From: Davidsoniella eucalypti
Lineage: Eukaryota; Ascomycota; Sordariomycetes; Microascales; Ceratocystidaceae
NCBI GenBank assembly: GCA_004009845.1
Contig: RMBW01000040.1
Span: forward strand, 62,001 to 126,000
Length of the DNA stretch: 64,000 nt
Reading direction: 5' to 3'
The notes under the pieces were generated by a model. That model saw only the letters and a list, made by a program, of their open reading frames with translations. It did no database searches and was not told the DNA's origin. The translations under genes and the position numbers were made by a program. Shown here one piece after another: positions 35,023 through 46,136 of this stretch (position 1 is the first letter of the stretch; every line of letters begins with the position of its first letter).

Positions 35023-35084
35023 GTTGGAAGAGCACATCTTCATAGCTCTATAAATGAATTTAAAAAAAAAAAAGTTGGAAGAGC
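35023..35084 (+). mobile_element. A-tailed micro-retroposon copy 1 with 11-bp target duplication
   Basis: GTTGGAAGAGC occurs at 35023-35033 and again at 35074-35084 (12 bp if the preceding A is counted). Between them lie 40 bp containing ATCTTCATAGCTCTATA, then AATGAATT, ending in a run of 12 A. The layout (short body, poly(A), target-site duplication of 11-12 bp) is what LINE-type target-primed reverse transcription leaves. The body matches copy 2 at 42490-42536. Confidence 0.7.
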
Positions 35085-36175
35085 GCGACGCGAGCTTAAG
35101 CGCGTTGATGACTAATACATGTAATATAGGATTGTCGATGTTAACCCTAACACCCATAAATGATAATAAAAACAGATATGCACATTGGTTGAGCAGTAGC
35201 GTAAGCGATTTCTGAGCTCGAACAATGATGTAATGCACATCGTTTCATGATTTGAAGGATTTTCTAGCTCTTCAAATGAAGAAACCCAGAATTGTCAGTT
35301 GAAAGATGGAAATGACAACAACCGAAGCATGACTGTGGTTTTGACAATTCAGATGTGCAAATATCAGATGCGAGTGTTAAATATGACATGATACTAAGGA
35401 ATAAGTACATATGCACACGGTCAGATCTAGACTGATCATCTACATTCATGTACGTAGTTAGACAAAGAACATGGGGATATACCGGGCCAATATGGTTGGA
35501 TGCATTGTCCGTTTGCTACATGCATGACTTGTGCAGAAGTCAGGGCTGGCTGGCTGGCGGGCCTCACTGAGCGGCCATGAGAGACTGTTACTGGAAATCA
35601 AGAGAATGAGTGACAGTATGATATGTATAGATATAGCCAAGTTATGCTGACCATGGTTCAGTGGAAGGCCAAGCACAAGAAGACAAAGAAGAGAAACCGT
35701 GACGATATAACTCAGACCCTCTCCATCACTACGGCAAGAAAAGAAAGAAAAGGAAACATAAAATAAAATAAGAAAGACAGAAAACCGAAGAAATAGCGGG
35801 ATTGTTGGGAGAAAATGTTCGACCCACTGAGGGCTAAGAAGAGAAGAAAAAGAACACGAAGGAAGGTTGCCTAAGCCCGAGCTAGTTAGCATTACATTAT
35901 TTTCTGGTCATTGGTTGGTACAGACGAAAAGAGAATAAAAAAGAAGGTGGAATACATTGTATTTTACAGACGTGTTAGTCAGTATGCGGATCGCCTGCTT
36001 TGCCCCCAAGAAGCCTAAAAGATGCATATAAACTTCAAATGTATATAACTAAATACATATAGGAGTAGTGAGACGAGAAAACTTCAATGTGATCCAAGCC
36101 AAGTTCAGCCAAACTCACTACTACAGCACGCTTAGTTTACGTTGTTGTCCGGGATTACAGAAGCCGGGATTATGC

Positions 36176-36227
36176 AAGAAGAAAAAAAAAAGAAGAAAAA
36201 AAAAAGAAGAAAAAAAGAAGAAAAAAG
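36176..36227. repeat. Pure purine tract of AAGAA-type units
   Basis: 52 nt of A and G only, mostly AAGAAG separated by A runs. It lies about 1.05 kb upstream of the Bur6 start. Confidence 0.85.
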
Positions 36228-36500
36228 CGGATGGTAGCCAAAGAAAAAAATTCCATAAAAGCAGCGCTTGGCTCCCCCTCGAAAAATCCAAAATCACCTG
36301 TATTCTTTCTTCTGTAGTTCATTTTTCTTTTAATCGTTCTTTATCTATCCCCCCTCCCGACAAGAAATTTGGGGAAACAAAAAACCACCATTTCCTTCAT
36401 TTTTTGTAGTCTATGTAACGATTATAAAGAAGCTTGAGATATTGCTACAATCAATAGCTCCTATTGTTATTGCTGTTCTTTTTTTGCCAGGTCGTCATTA

Positions 36501-37280
36501 GCCGTACAGCTTGAGCTATTTTGCTGAGTTGTTGCTTGAATAGCTTCTTGTCTTGCCTTGCCGTTCAATCTGAAGTGTTTTGGCATCAAAGTTCGTCACC
36601 TTTTTTCTTTTTCTTTCTTTAGCAGTGGGTCTCCCAAGTTGGACTTTTTCTTCTCTTTTTTATATTATTTTCGGCTGTCATTTAAGTAAAGTGATCAAGA
36701 AAAGAAAAACGCTATCAGATATTCCTCTTGTCTCCTTTTGGAATTTTTTCTTAGTCCTTTTTTGGGTCTTTTTTATCGATTCGAGTTCAAAAAGAGCAAA
36801 AATTGCCCGCCTCCCGCAAACTATTTTATCACATTCTTTAAAAACTTCGTTTGTTCTCAGCTTTTTGGACACCCTTTTCCAAGAAAATCCCCGTCTTTTT
36901 TTCTCCTTATTATTTATTCTTACTTTTTATAGTTACCTTGTGGCGTTTTTACTAAGAAGCAATAATCTGACAGGCAAAAAAAAAACTCTTTTTTTTTGCC
37001 TGATTATTTATTTATACCTGCTATTTTATCGCTGGCTAGCCGTTCGAACAAGCGATCGCATCACACAAACATTCCGCTAAAACAAACGAAGCAATTGAAT
37101 TGGCTTCAAACAGGTCACAAAGAGAGCCAGAAGCTGTATCAGACCACCTGCTTACCTCTGGCTTTGTTTCGTTCTTTTTGCTGAGGGGCTTCTTGTTACA
37201 GTATTTCTGCCTAGTCGGAATCTAAAGAACACTCGTTTGTCTGACGCTAAGAGAATAAACAAGAACAAACACTAAAAAAG
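36501..37280 (+). promoter_or_regulatory. Pyrimidine-rich upstream/leader region of Bur6
   Basis: Strongly T- and C-rich on the plus strand, which by itself creates a 166-codon open frame (36580-37080) of Phe, Leu and Ser that I do not accept as a gene. A perfect hairpin sits at 36971-37002. The region probably contains the Bur6 promoter and 5' leader; the transcription start is not visible. Confidence 0.45.
36971..37002 (+). other. Perfect 14-bp inverted repeat (CAGGC-An / Tn-GCCTG)
   Basis: CAGGC followed by 10 A, then CTC, 9 T and GCCTG. The arms pair over 14 bp around a 4-nt loop. It begins about 310 nt and ends about 280 nt upstream of the Bur6 ATG and would form a stable hairpin in RNA, or a cruciform in DNA. 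Confidence 0.85.
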
Positions 37281-39002
37281 ATGGCAGACCCTGGTGGAAG
37301 TTCGTACAGACCCCGTTCGCCAGATATGCCACGGTCGGCGGCTGGAGGACAGCCTGGAAACGAACATGTCAAGTACAGTCCGTACGAACAACCGCAGCAA
37401 CAACAACAGCAACAACAACAACAGAGATACCAGCAGCAACCGCAGCCGCAGCAGTATCCGGAGCAATACCACGGCCACTACTATCAGAGGGACCCGTACG
37501 AGCAGCAGCGGCTGCAGGCCTATCAACAGCAGTCCCAGCAGCAGCAACAACAACAGCAGCTACAGGCGGCCTACCAACAGCGTTATTACGGACAGCAGCA
37601 GCCACTAGCCCAACAGCCACTAGCCCAACACCAATCTCACGCTATTCACGCGCCTGGCCACCCTTCTTCACATTCTTCGGCCAGGTCCCTGTATCCCCAA
37701 CCCACCCCAAATAAGCCCCACCAACCATCCCCGTATCAGCAACAGCACGACCAGCAGCATGCTAACCCTGGCGCTAACCCTGGCCCCAATGCTGCTAATA
37801 TCGGCTACGCTCCAAATTTTTCACGAATTTCTGCAGCCGCGCCTAGTTCTTCTCTTCCATCAGCCTCAGCATCTTCTTCCACCCCAGTTCCTATCTCTGC
37901 TTCCACATCGCCGTACAATCCGGGGAGCACAGTCCGCGCATCGCCCTCTATTTCTTCGACTGTTGTTTCTGCAATCGCCAATATACCGTATAGCCCTAGC
38001 CCTAGCAACGCCTCTTCGTCCTACGGCGTCCACCCGAGCCATCAGTATCAATCGCAGCAACAGCATCACCACGCGCATTTAAACCCACAATCGCAGCAGC
38101 TCCAGGCTTCGCAATCCCCGGCGCACAACGCTTCGTCAACGCACCAGCCGCTTTACGCCCAGCAATACCAGCAGCAATTGCAGCTGCAGCAACCACCACA
38201 GCATTCTTATAGTGGTGGTGCTCTGCCCACCACCACCCTCTCCTCTGCATACGCTCCACACCCTGCTTCTGGAGCCAGTTCGTCGCAGGCCCTGCAGCCC
38301 AAGCTTGAAAACTACCAACCGTCTATCCAGGCTCCGTTTCCTCCGGGGACCACCAACAACTACCGCACGTCCCCTCCTGGAGTTGCCCCGCAGCAGCAGC
38401 CATACATCAAAGACGAACCCACGTCCGAATACACTGCTTCCGCAACCTCCTCCACAATGCCTCCCCGCAAAGCTGCTATCGTGGCGGCCGCCAAGATCAA
38501 GGGCGAGGAAGATGCTGAATATGAACTATCCTCGCCTATCGACGACCAGCCGACCGACGGCGGCATCGCCGGCGCCGCGAGTAGCACCGGTAACAGTAGT
38601 AGCAATAGCCTACTGCCTATCGAGCCCTCTGCCGTCAAGACCAAGTTCCCCACGGCGCGTATCAAACGCATCATGCAAGCCGACGAGGAAGTTGGCAAGG
38701 TGGCACAACAGGCGCCAATTGCAGTCGGCAAGGCCCTCGAGCTGTTCATGGTGGCTCTCGTAACTAAGAGCGCCGGCGTTGCCCGTGATCGTGGCCAAAA
38801 GCGCATCACTACTGCTATGATGAAGCAAGTCATCGAGCAAGACGATCAGTGGGATTTCCTCCGCGATATCAGCGGCAAGATCGATGTCGATGAGAAGCCC
38901 GCAAGGGCTGGTAGAGCCCCGAAACACGAGTCGACCGATAGCGAAGAGGAGAACCCAGAACCTAAGAAGAAGGGCCGTGGTCGCAAGAAGAAGGTTGTAT
39001 AA
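37281..39002 (+). CDS. BUR6: NC2-alpha / Bur6 (DRAP1) with long Q-rich N-terminus
   Basis: A single exon of 573 residues. The histone fold at about residues 454-530 reads TKFPTARIKRIMQADEEVGK, then KALELFMVALVTKSAGVA and KRITTAMMKQVIEQDDQWDF. This is the H2A-like half of NC2 (human DRAP1, yeast Bur6), which with NC2-beta clamps TBP on DNA and represses or tunes TATA-dependent initiation. Residues 1-440 are low-complexity: runs of Gln (CAG/CAA mixed codons near 37395-37450 and 37510-37590), Pro, Ser and Ala, with a consensus-like sumoylation site (YIKDEP). The tail is acidic then basic (SDSEEENPEPKKKGRGRKKK). Yeast Bur6 is about 142 residues, so most of this protein is extension. The Dpb3/NF-YC relatives were considered, but the ARIKRIMQADEEVGK block favours NC2-alpha. 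Confidence 0.88.
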   Translation: MADPGGSSYRPRSPDMPRSAAGGQPGNEHVKYSPYEQPQQQQQQQQQQRYQQQPQPQQYPEQYHGHYYQRDPYEQQRLQAYQQQSQQQQQQQQLQAAYQQRYYGQQQPLAQQPLAQHQSHAIHAPGHPSSHSSARSLYPQPTPNKPHQPSPYQQQHDQQHANPGANPGPNAANIGYAPNFSRISAAAPSSSLPSASASSSTPVPISASTSPYNPGSTVRASPSISSTVVSAIANIPYSPSPSNASSSYGVHPSHQYQSQQQHHHAHLNPQSQQLQASQSPAHNASSTHQPLYAQQYQQQLQLQQPPQHSYSGGALPTTTLSSAYAPHPASGASSSQALQPKLENYQPSIQAPFPPGTTNNYRTSPPGVAPQQQPYIKDEPTSEYTASATSSTMPPRKAAIVAAAKIKGEEDAEYELSSPIDDQPTDGGIAGAASSTGNSSSNSLLPIEPSAVKTKFPTARIKRIMQADEEVGKVAQQAPIAVGKALELFMVALVTKSAGVARDRGQKRITTAMMKQVIEQDDQWDFLRDISGKIDVDEKPARAGRAPKHESTDSEEENPEPKKKGRGRKKKVV

Positions 39003-42000
39003 AGATAAGAGAATATCGGTTTACTTGTGGCTCAGACCCAAGTCTTCTATATAGTCGGTCGTCTTCCATTCTGATGCGCTCGCGATATTCTTCCACTTTG
39101 TTACAATATCTACCAACCCCTTCTTCATTCTACTATTCCTATTTTATTATCATTATTTCTTTTACAAGTCATGTAATTGAAGTAGCACAAACCTTCCTTC
39201 TTTTGTTTCTACTTTGATACTGTTTCTTCATTGGTACAATTATGGACGGCGTTGGGCGATCTTTGTTTTTATTCATATTCGGTGTTTATCTCTATTCCTT
39301 TCTTTTTTTTCTATTTTAGTTTCGTTCTTTATTATTTATGTTTACTACCAACTTGCATTTGATACCGGCGTTCTTCAATTTCTATTTCCATCAATAGCTT
39401 GGTCAATATTGTTTTGCTGTTATCTTTTTCTAACTTATATTACTTTCTGTACTCTCATGAATGAAAGAAGATATGATAAGGCGAGGATTAGAGGGATAAG
39501 GGTTTAGAGGATGACATGACTCTATCTAATGGTCGTTGTCAGTGTACGAAGAAGTTGTTCTAGAGGAGGATCTTTACGCTATCTCCAGGTCAATATCATT
39601 TTTAATGATAGTCTGAAGATGGCGTACACGACAAGAGATTACATATACCAAGAAAATATAACACAAAACAAGTGAAAACAAATCATATCAAAATGTTCAT
39701 AAAAGATGAGTTATCATACTATAAAGGAATGGTGTAACATCATGCCTTACAGACTTGAACGTCTAGGCTTAACAACAAAGACCGGTAGCCAGGCTGATTG
39801 ACTTCACTCGCTGAATTGACATGTATTATCAACAACTTTGTCATTGATTGGATAAGCCATATTTAACGGGCTTCGAAGAAAGCACTACTATTTTCAAAAT
39901 TGGTCTGAACGAAAAAAAAAAAAAAAAGAAAAAACAGCTTATGAGAGGGCAAAAAAGTATGAAGAAAGGAAATCTTGGAGACTCAAGATTCTAGATTAGT
40001 CTATATATAAGGCCGCTAGTCACGATATCTATCATGAATCGGTAACCTATAACCCAGTAGAATTCTAGGTCATTATATCATCGTTAGTAGTAACTTTTGA
40101 TATCCTAAACGGCAAGTTTTTGGGCCAAGATTGGAGAGAGATGGATCCAGGATGTGTTAGATCTTTGCTACTATTCTAAGTAGAATATCGAGGCTTACAC
40201 TGCTAGACATTAAGTATACTGTTATTAAGTTGTGCTGGTAATATATAAGAATAGCCGTCAAATGTATAATGTTTGCTTGACACCCGCGGGCTCTAATAGT
40301 TGGATAAAATACACATGGGAGAGAAAAGTGTCCGTGGATCCTGTGTCCTACTAGAAAGAGTGATGTTATTGGTAAGGCCCCTCCCTTCTTCTTTCTACCA
40401 TACAAATCATGATATGTAGTGATAGCCTACAAGGCACAAAAGAGCCGATGGATATATTTGGCGAGTTTTCAAGTCTCATTATATGTATCAACAAATGGGG
40501 AAAGGAAAAAGTGGTGATGGCTATTATAGAATTCGTACAGATACATGTAATGTATTTGTGGTTACGTCGTACTGTATATATGTATGTATGTACGAAACTT
40601 ATATAAGCATGCAGCAAGCAAGCTGTCACATCAAACGAAACCGAGAGCTTCCTGCTTCTTACATGTACTTCCCCTCACTAGAACATGAAAACCAAGCATG
40701 TGGTGAGTGTGGTTTACGTATGCAGTTGTCTGCGGGTACTTGTTAGAATTCTATATAGTAATATATACATACAGTTATAGATTTCGTAAGGATACGGTAC
40801 TTCAAAAACATAAATAAAGAAAGAAAAAGAAAAAAAAAGAAGAAGAGGGTAGCCCCTGGGCCTTGCATAATAGGCGGAGAAACGTGGGAACTGTACAGGA
40901 TAGGGCAGATAAGGAAAAAAAGAAAAGGCCAAATGTAGTATACATTACATAGTGTGATTTTTGTAATTCTGATATATATAGTTCCCGGCTGAAATCTGGA
41001 TGACAATAGTATCAATGACACAAAAAGAGAGGGTATATGGAAAGATGATGCATCAACACAGTGTACGTAAGAATAACGGCAAGAGCACATAAGCAAAGTA
41101 TAATGACTATGTGTACAGGTATTGTGAGGAAAAGAGGGAGGGAGGGATCTCAGTAGAGAGAAAGAGGGGAAAAATGTCAATGTGATAGCTCTAGTTTGGA
41201 TATCAGTTCAAGCTGTATATTTGTTTCTGGTTTGCTATAGTTATGGCTGTAACCTTCTGTTTTTATATCAGGGTATCAGGGAAAAAAAAGCAGGATCTGC
41301 TGTCGATGAAGTAAAGGTGCAGCATTAGTCGAGTAAATTCCTAGCTATTCTTTGTCTTCTTCGCCTTTTCGTTGTCCTGCTTTGGATCGGTAGGGGGCTA
41401 AAACATCACCCAAGTCGTCATTATATAGACCAGCGCATTAGCGTGAGAAAAGAGTCAATGGGGGCGCTTTTTAACGGCCTTTATGAGATATGTATGTTCA
41501 CTTTTCCGGTGTTTAAAGGGGAAGAGACTTGATGCTATGTATTCATGGATTGTACAAGATCAATATTCAACACTGAATTCCGGGAAGATCTCAGATGCAA
41601 ATCAAGACCTTGACATAGACTTTTCATTTTATATAGTTATATCTTCCACAAGCAGACGATTTCGGTAGTATGCGGAAAACAAAAGAGTAAAAAAAAAACA
41701 TGGACAAGGAAGAACTGGCAAGGTATATAGATCAGGGTTTCATCATGTACGGACTTTGTACGGGCTTCAGACTAGGGGTCAGCTAGTAAAAGATTTGGTA
41801 AGTGAGAGAAGCTGTTATTTATATGCCCCAAGCCGGGGGTTTTTCATACATATAGGATATCCAATGGCAAGCACAAATACGGCAGAAGCTTCGTTCTTCC
41901 TGATATGTATAATGTACATATGTCTAAGTTTGCAACTTGAATAAATGCCATGATTAGAAGGGATGAGGATGGGACATGGCTGTGGTCAAAAATGACAAAA

Positions 42001-44500
42001 AGAGAGAAAAAAGCCAAGAAAAGAGAGGGAGAAAGGGAAAAAGAAAAGAAGTTCGGGTAAGGGGTGCGTGTGTGTTGTTGTTTCATAGTAGCCCTTGTCT
42101 CGACGTGTCTCTCGATTCTCGATGGAAGCTTAGTTTGAGTGGAGGAGACACATTGGCTGTTCTCCAGTTACCTATAAAATTGCTCTTGTGACTTTCTAAG
42201 GAACTGTTTGTAGACACATGAATGGGGAGAACAGACAGAAGACAAGAGTGATCCAAGCTTTCAGGTGGCGGTTATGATCTGCATGTTGCATGTTAGTACG
42301 TAAAGTGTTAGGGCAAAGCGTCGTCAAATCACAGGGCAGCAAGAACCCTGTCTTGTATGGTACACTGGTAGTCATATTATATTGTAGTTACTAGGTCAGT
42401 AGTTCTTTGCATTTGCTACGGCGTATTAGAGCCTGCAATAGCCTGGCTCAACTAAGGCGTCGAATTCTACATATGTATTGCGACTTGAGATCTTCATAGC
42501 TCTATAGCTGCATAAGATAAATGAATTGAAAAAAAATTGCGACTTGAGGACGAACGGCCCATTTTGGGAGATTGAATCGGTATTAAAAAAAAAAATAGGA
42601 CTCGGGCGGGCCTATTTTTCGAGAAGCAAAAAGGAAAAAAAAGACCAAGAAGAAAAAAAACCGAACTGCTACGTTGAGAGCACACAGACGGAGTTCTCCT
42701 CTTTTTTTCTGGTTCGTTTTTTCCTTCTCTTTGCTGGGCTATAATAAGGGTATAAGGGAGCGTTACTCGTAGCCTGGCTTAAGCTGACGTGGAAGGCCCA
42801 GAAAAAGAAAGAAAGAAAAGAGGCTCAGACGAGGTCTTTGCTTCGAAGCAGGACTGGATACTCCCACGGGATTGGCTAAAATGCTGCCAGATGGAAATAA
42901 CGGAAAGAAGGACAGGTGGTTCGTTAGCGGTGTCTTGATTTTCTAGAGCTATATACATGTATATCTGTACATAGTTGCAGAAAACAGAAGAAGAAAAAGG
43001 GCTTTTTTCTTTTTTCCCTACTCATACCCCGCCTATGGAAGAAATCAAATCGAAAAGGGAGGCGAGAAGGGATACGCTGAAACAGTTTGAAAAAAAAAAA
43101 AAAAAAAAGTCAAGCAAGTTTGTTAGTAGTTCAAGTTTGAGCAAATCTTCAAAAATATTCGCTAGGACGACGATCGTCCAGTTTAACAAATAGAAGCTGG
43201 CAAGTGAGTAAATTCTCAAAGACGTATGACATGTCGTCGGTTTGTGTAAACCCTTATGGATCTGGGTTACGGCTTCACAGATAAGCGATGACTCAAAAGG
43301 CTTATAACGGGTTAAGGGATCAGAAAGCTAGCCGTGACATCCACCAGTGGCTAAACATCATCAGGAAGTGGCGAGTGATAGAGGAAAGAGAACGAGAGAG
43401 AATAAGAAGAGAACAAGTAAGGCCTCGAGAAGTGTATTAGTATCACCGTGGTTTGCTGGGGCGTAGTTTGAAGCTTGTATCTGCGGACGGATCTGCATTA
43501 TTGGGATAGCTAAGAGCTATATTGAAGACAACCCCGGATCGATAACTTTATCCTGGCAAAACACGGCAACGCAAGCTCTTTCGGCTCTCGAGGTCAGGCC
43601 AGGCTTAGTTCGGGGAGGGAGGGGGAAAGAGGACAGGCTCCCCAGTCAAACAAACCAAAGTCATAGTAATAAGTAGTATCAAGAAGAAGCCTGTGCTTTT
43701 CTTTCTGGACTCTACACATTGCACCACTACATATACACAACAGAGACTGATGGCAATATCTCGTAAACTCAAGCGGTCCAGACCGTGCCCGGTCAGGTAC
43801 TAGCAGGCTCGTTGGCAAGCTTTTGTATATATAGTGTGCCGAGCCTGCCGGTCCTGTCTGGATCATGGTTACTGCCTGGCTCCTAGCAGCAAAATAGCCA
43901 CTTGATAGGATGGGGTTTGAGCCTGTTGGGAGGCGTTACATTTTCGACGTTGAATACTTAAAGAGAAGCAAAGTAGTACTATACAGAAGCCTGAGGTATT
44001 CTATTTTTACCATTTATCCTTTCTTCTCTCTTTTCCTTCCATGCTCCCCTAGAGATCGGCTTCGGGGCTATAAAAATGCTAGATAATATAATTCTTAATA
44101 CCGAACTAAAGAGACCTTGATAGCTTTCCGAAACTTGCGTCCTCATCGTTACAGGATCAAAACATATCACAAAAAAAGAGCTCATAACTACATAGCAGTA
44201 TAAATCCCCCATCTGCGAGTGTAGTTCGCACAAAATTACCTCCTAACTGTGTATTTTTTTTTTGGGTGTCTATCTTTCTATTGAGTCTTTATAACTCACG
44301 CTTTATAACTAACACAGTTATTATCTGTGGAAAACAAAAGGGAAAAAAGGAAAAAAAAAAAACTGTTATAGATCAAAGGTGGAAACTGGCCGTTAAGGAA
44401 GGCACCACGCATTCGCCTGGCTCGGCAAGAGCAACACGTAACATGCTGTTTTGTTTCCCTGGTTTTTAGGTTCTTAGCAACTACTCTGCAACATCGGTTC
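39003..44500. other. Gene-poor 5.5-kb stretch
   Basis: No reading frame here has coding character on either strand, and I found no set of splice-compatible exons. It is AT-rich with purine-rich patches, homopolymers (A15 at 39912-39926, A19 at 43090-43108) and one A-tailed micro-insertion (42477-42548). It could hold non-coding transcripts, the distant promoter of JSN1 or a gene too diverged to see. Confidence 0.5.
42477..42548 (+). mobile_element. A-tailed micro-retroposon copy 2 with 12-13 bp target duplication
   Basis: TTGCGACTTGAG occurs at 42478-42489 and again at 42537-42548 (13 bp counting the preceding A, which is ambiguous with the tail). The 47 bp between begin ATCTTCATAGCTCTATA, continue GCTGCATAAGATA and AATGAATTG, and end in 8 A. 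The first and middle parts can fold as an imperfect hairpin (ATCTTcATaGCT with AGCtgcATAAGAT). Copy 1 lacks the 13-nt segment holding the second arm. Confidence 0.7.
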
Positions 44501-46136
44501 TTCCGCCCGCTGTTACCAAAAGAAGCAGTGCTCTTTTGTAATTTTTTTCTATACTTGTTCTTTTTTTATTGAATCGAGCAACTGCCCACATCGCCGCTTG
44601 CATTCTTAGGAATCGAAGAATTCTCTCTCCTTTTTTTATTTATTTCTTTTCTTCCTCTGTTATTTATTTCTTCTTTCTGTTTTATTTTCTCCCGATAAAC
44701 ACCGTCATTTTGGTTTTGCCAGCTTCATTTTCATTGCTTTTTTGATTTTTCATTGCTCTCCTCGATCATCGAAGCTAATGGCATCTGTACATTAAACCCA
44801 TCAAAGTTTTCTATTATTTCTATTTCATCGCCATCATTTTCCCGCCCGCCCCCTTCGCCCATTGTATTTTTTTTTTCTGTCACTCATTTTTTGGCTCGCC
44901 TCTTCACCATCTGCGAGCTTCTTCGTCTTCTTTTATTCCCAAAGCTTCATAAAGCGTGGCATCCCAATAGCAGGCTCATCCATCGCTTCCATACTGTGGC
45001 CATTGAACCTTGTCAACTATAATAGAGTAGACAACAGAACAGTAGCGAAAAGCCATAGCAATAGTGCTTGCTTACTGTGCTTTTTGCTGCCTTGACCTGG
45101 ACCTTGCCTGACCGGCTCTTTTCTTCTCTGCCAATTGAGGAGCTATTTGTGTCTTTTCTCTTCCTCATACCATTTTATTTTCGTTTTGCTACTCTACTAT
45201 TTTTTGTGCATCGTCGATTCTTCCGCTGCTACGCAGCCGCTGTTCGTTGCAGTTAGTTCAGTCCAGTTAGTTGCCTTAATTGTCTTTAAACCTACCGGCC
45301 TTAGCCTGCCAGCCAAGTCATTCCCGACATTCAACCAAGTGACACCTTGGGGATATAGACGCCGTGCCACATTTCTTCTTTTTCCTGCTTGGTTGTTGCT
45401 GTCATAAATACAGACCATCGTCAACTTTTTCTTTCCTTCTCTTCCAACTGTCTCTAACGCATCGGAACTCCGTTCTTGAAGCAGCTTCTGTTTTATCTAC
45501 CGCTTTATATTTTCCTTATATACTGTTTTATTTTCTATTTCCCGATTCTCAGCTTCTCGACTCCCTTTGCCTTCGAACGGCCCGAGAACCGCCCCGACGA
45601 CACTTCTTGATGCCGCGCAATCATTATCATTCCAAACCACCTGTCTCGATCTAGAACTCTCTGACTTCCCCATACAATATCTTCTACCTGGCTCTCGCTC
45701 CCCTTAGCAGCTGTTGATGCCCCGTGTAATATCTAAGCACTAGACCTTAACAACGTATTATTTAATTTCTGTTGTCTATCCGTGCCGCTTCGACTATCGC
45801 TCTGTCGCTATCGAAGCTTTCAGCACATTTACCTCTTCTTGTCCTTTTCTGTCGCTGTCCCCTACCTAGCCCGACAGACAGCCTTCTCAACAGGGCAGAT
45901 ATCTTGGTTTTTCCCTCTATTTAGCTCTCTAGATATCACCACCTGAAAACTCGTTGCAGACCCCACACTATTGGTTGACCAATTGATTGAGGGAATCCAC
46001 CGGCATACTCATTTTTTATTGCATTGTCCCTTTTGGAACAATCCTTTATTCTTTTCCTTCATTTCTTTTGTCGGAATATCCATTGCATTCATCGTTCTCT
46101 CGTCATTAGCCTATTGTAAGGCTGCTCTTGTCAAGC
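44501..46136 (+). promoter_or_regulatory. Long pyrimidine-rich upstream/leader region of JSN1
   Basis: About 1.6 kb that is strongly T/C-rich on the plus strand directly before the JSN1 start. Many short open frames occur, mostly Phe, Leu and Ser rich. If the mRNA starts near the beginning of this block, the leader is unusually long and carries several upstream AUGs. Whether it is leader or promoter cannot be told from sequence. Confidence 0.45.

Larger units (their letters stand above)
34542..36500. other. Intergenic, no gene recognised
   Basis: AT-rich with many short frames that have no domain. It contains one A-tailed micro-insertion (35023-35084) and a pure purine tract at 36176-36227 built of AAGAA units. 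A 144-codon minus-strand frame at 35458-35892 is rich in Leu, Ser and Phe because of local purine bias and is not accepted as a gene. Confidence 0.5.

Noticed and set aside
35141..35155. TTAACCCTAACACCC, telomere-repeat-like, and single CCCTAA units near 32220 and 63437
   Set aside because: At most one and a half repeat units each, expected by chance in 64 kb; no evidence of an interstitial telomere.
35258..35285. TAGCTCTTCAAATGAAGAAA, weakly similar to the micro-retroposon body
   Set aside because: Only partial similarity, no poly(A) tail of note and no flanking direct repeat, so not counted as a third copy.
35458..35892. 144-codon minus-strand frame
   Set aside because: Its hydrophobic content comes from purine-rich plus-strand DNA; no family resemblance.
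36580..37080. 166-codon plus-strand frame before Bur6
   Set aside because: Reads through a T-rich leader including the A10/T9 hairpin; Phe/Leu/Ser bias is an artefact of base composition.
43090..43108. A19 run considered as a retroposon tail
   Set aside because: The 10-15 bases after it are not repeated upstream within 100 bp, so no target duplication.
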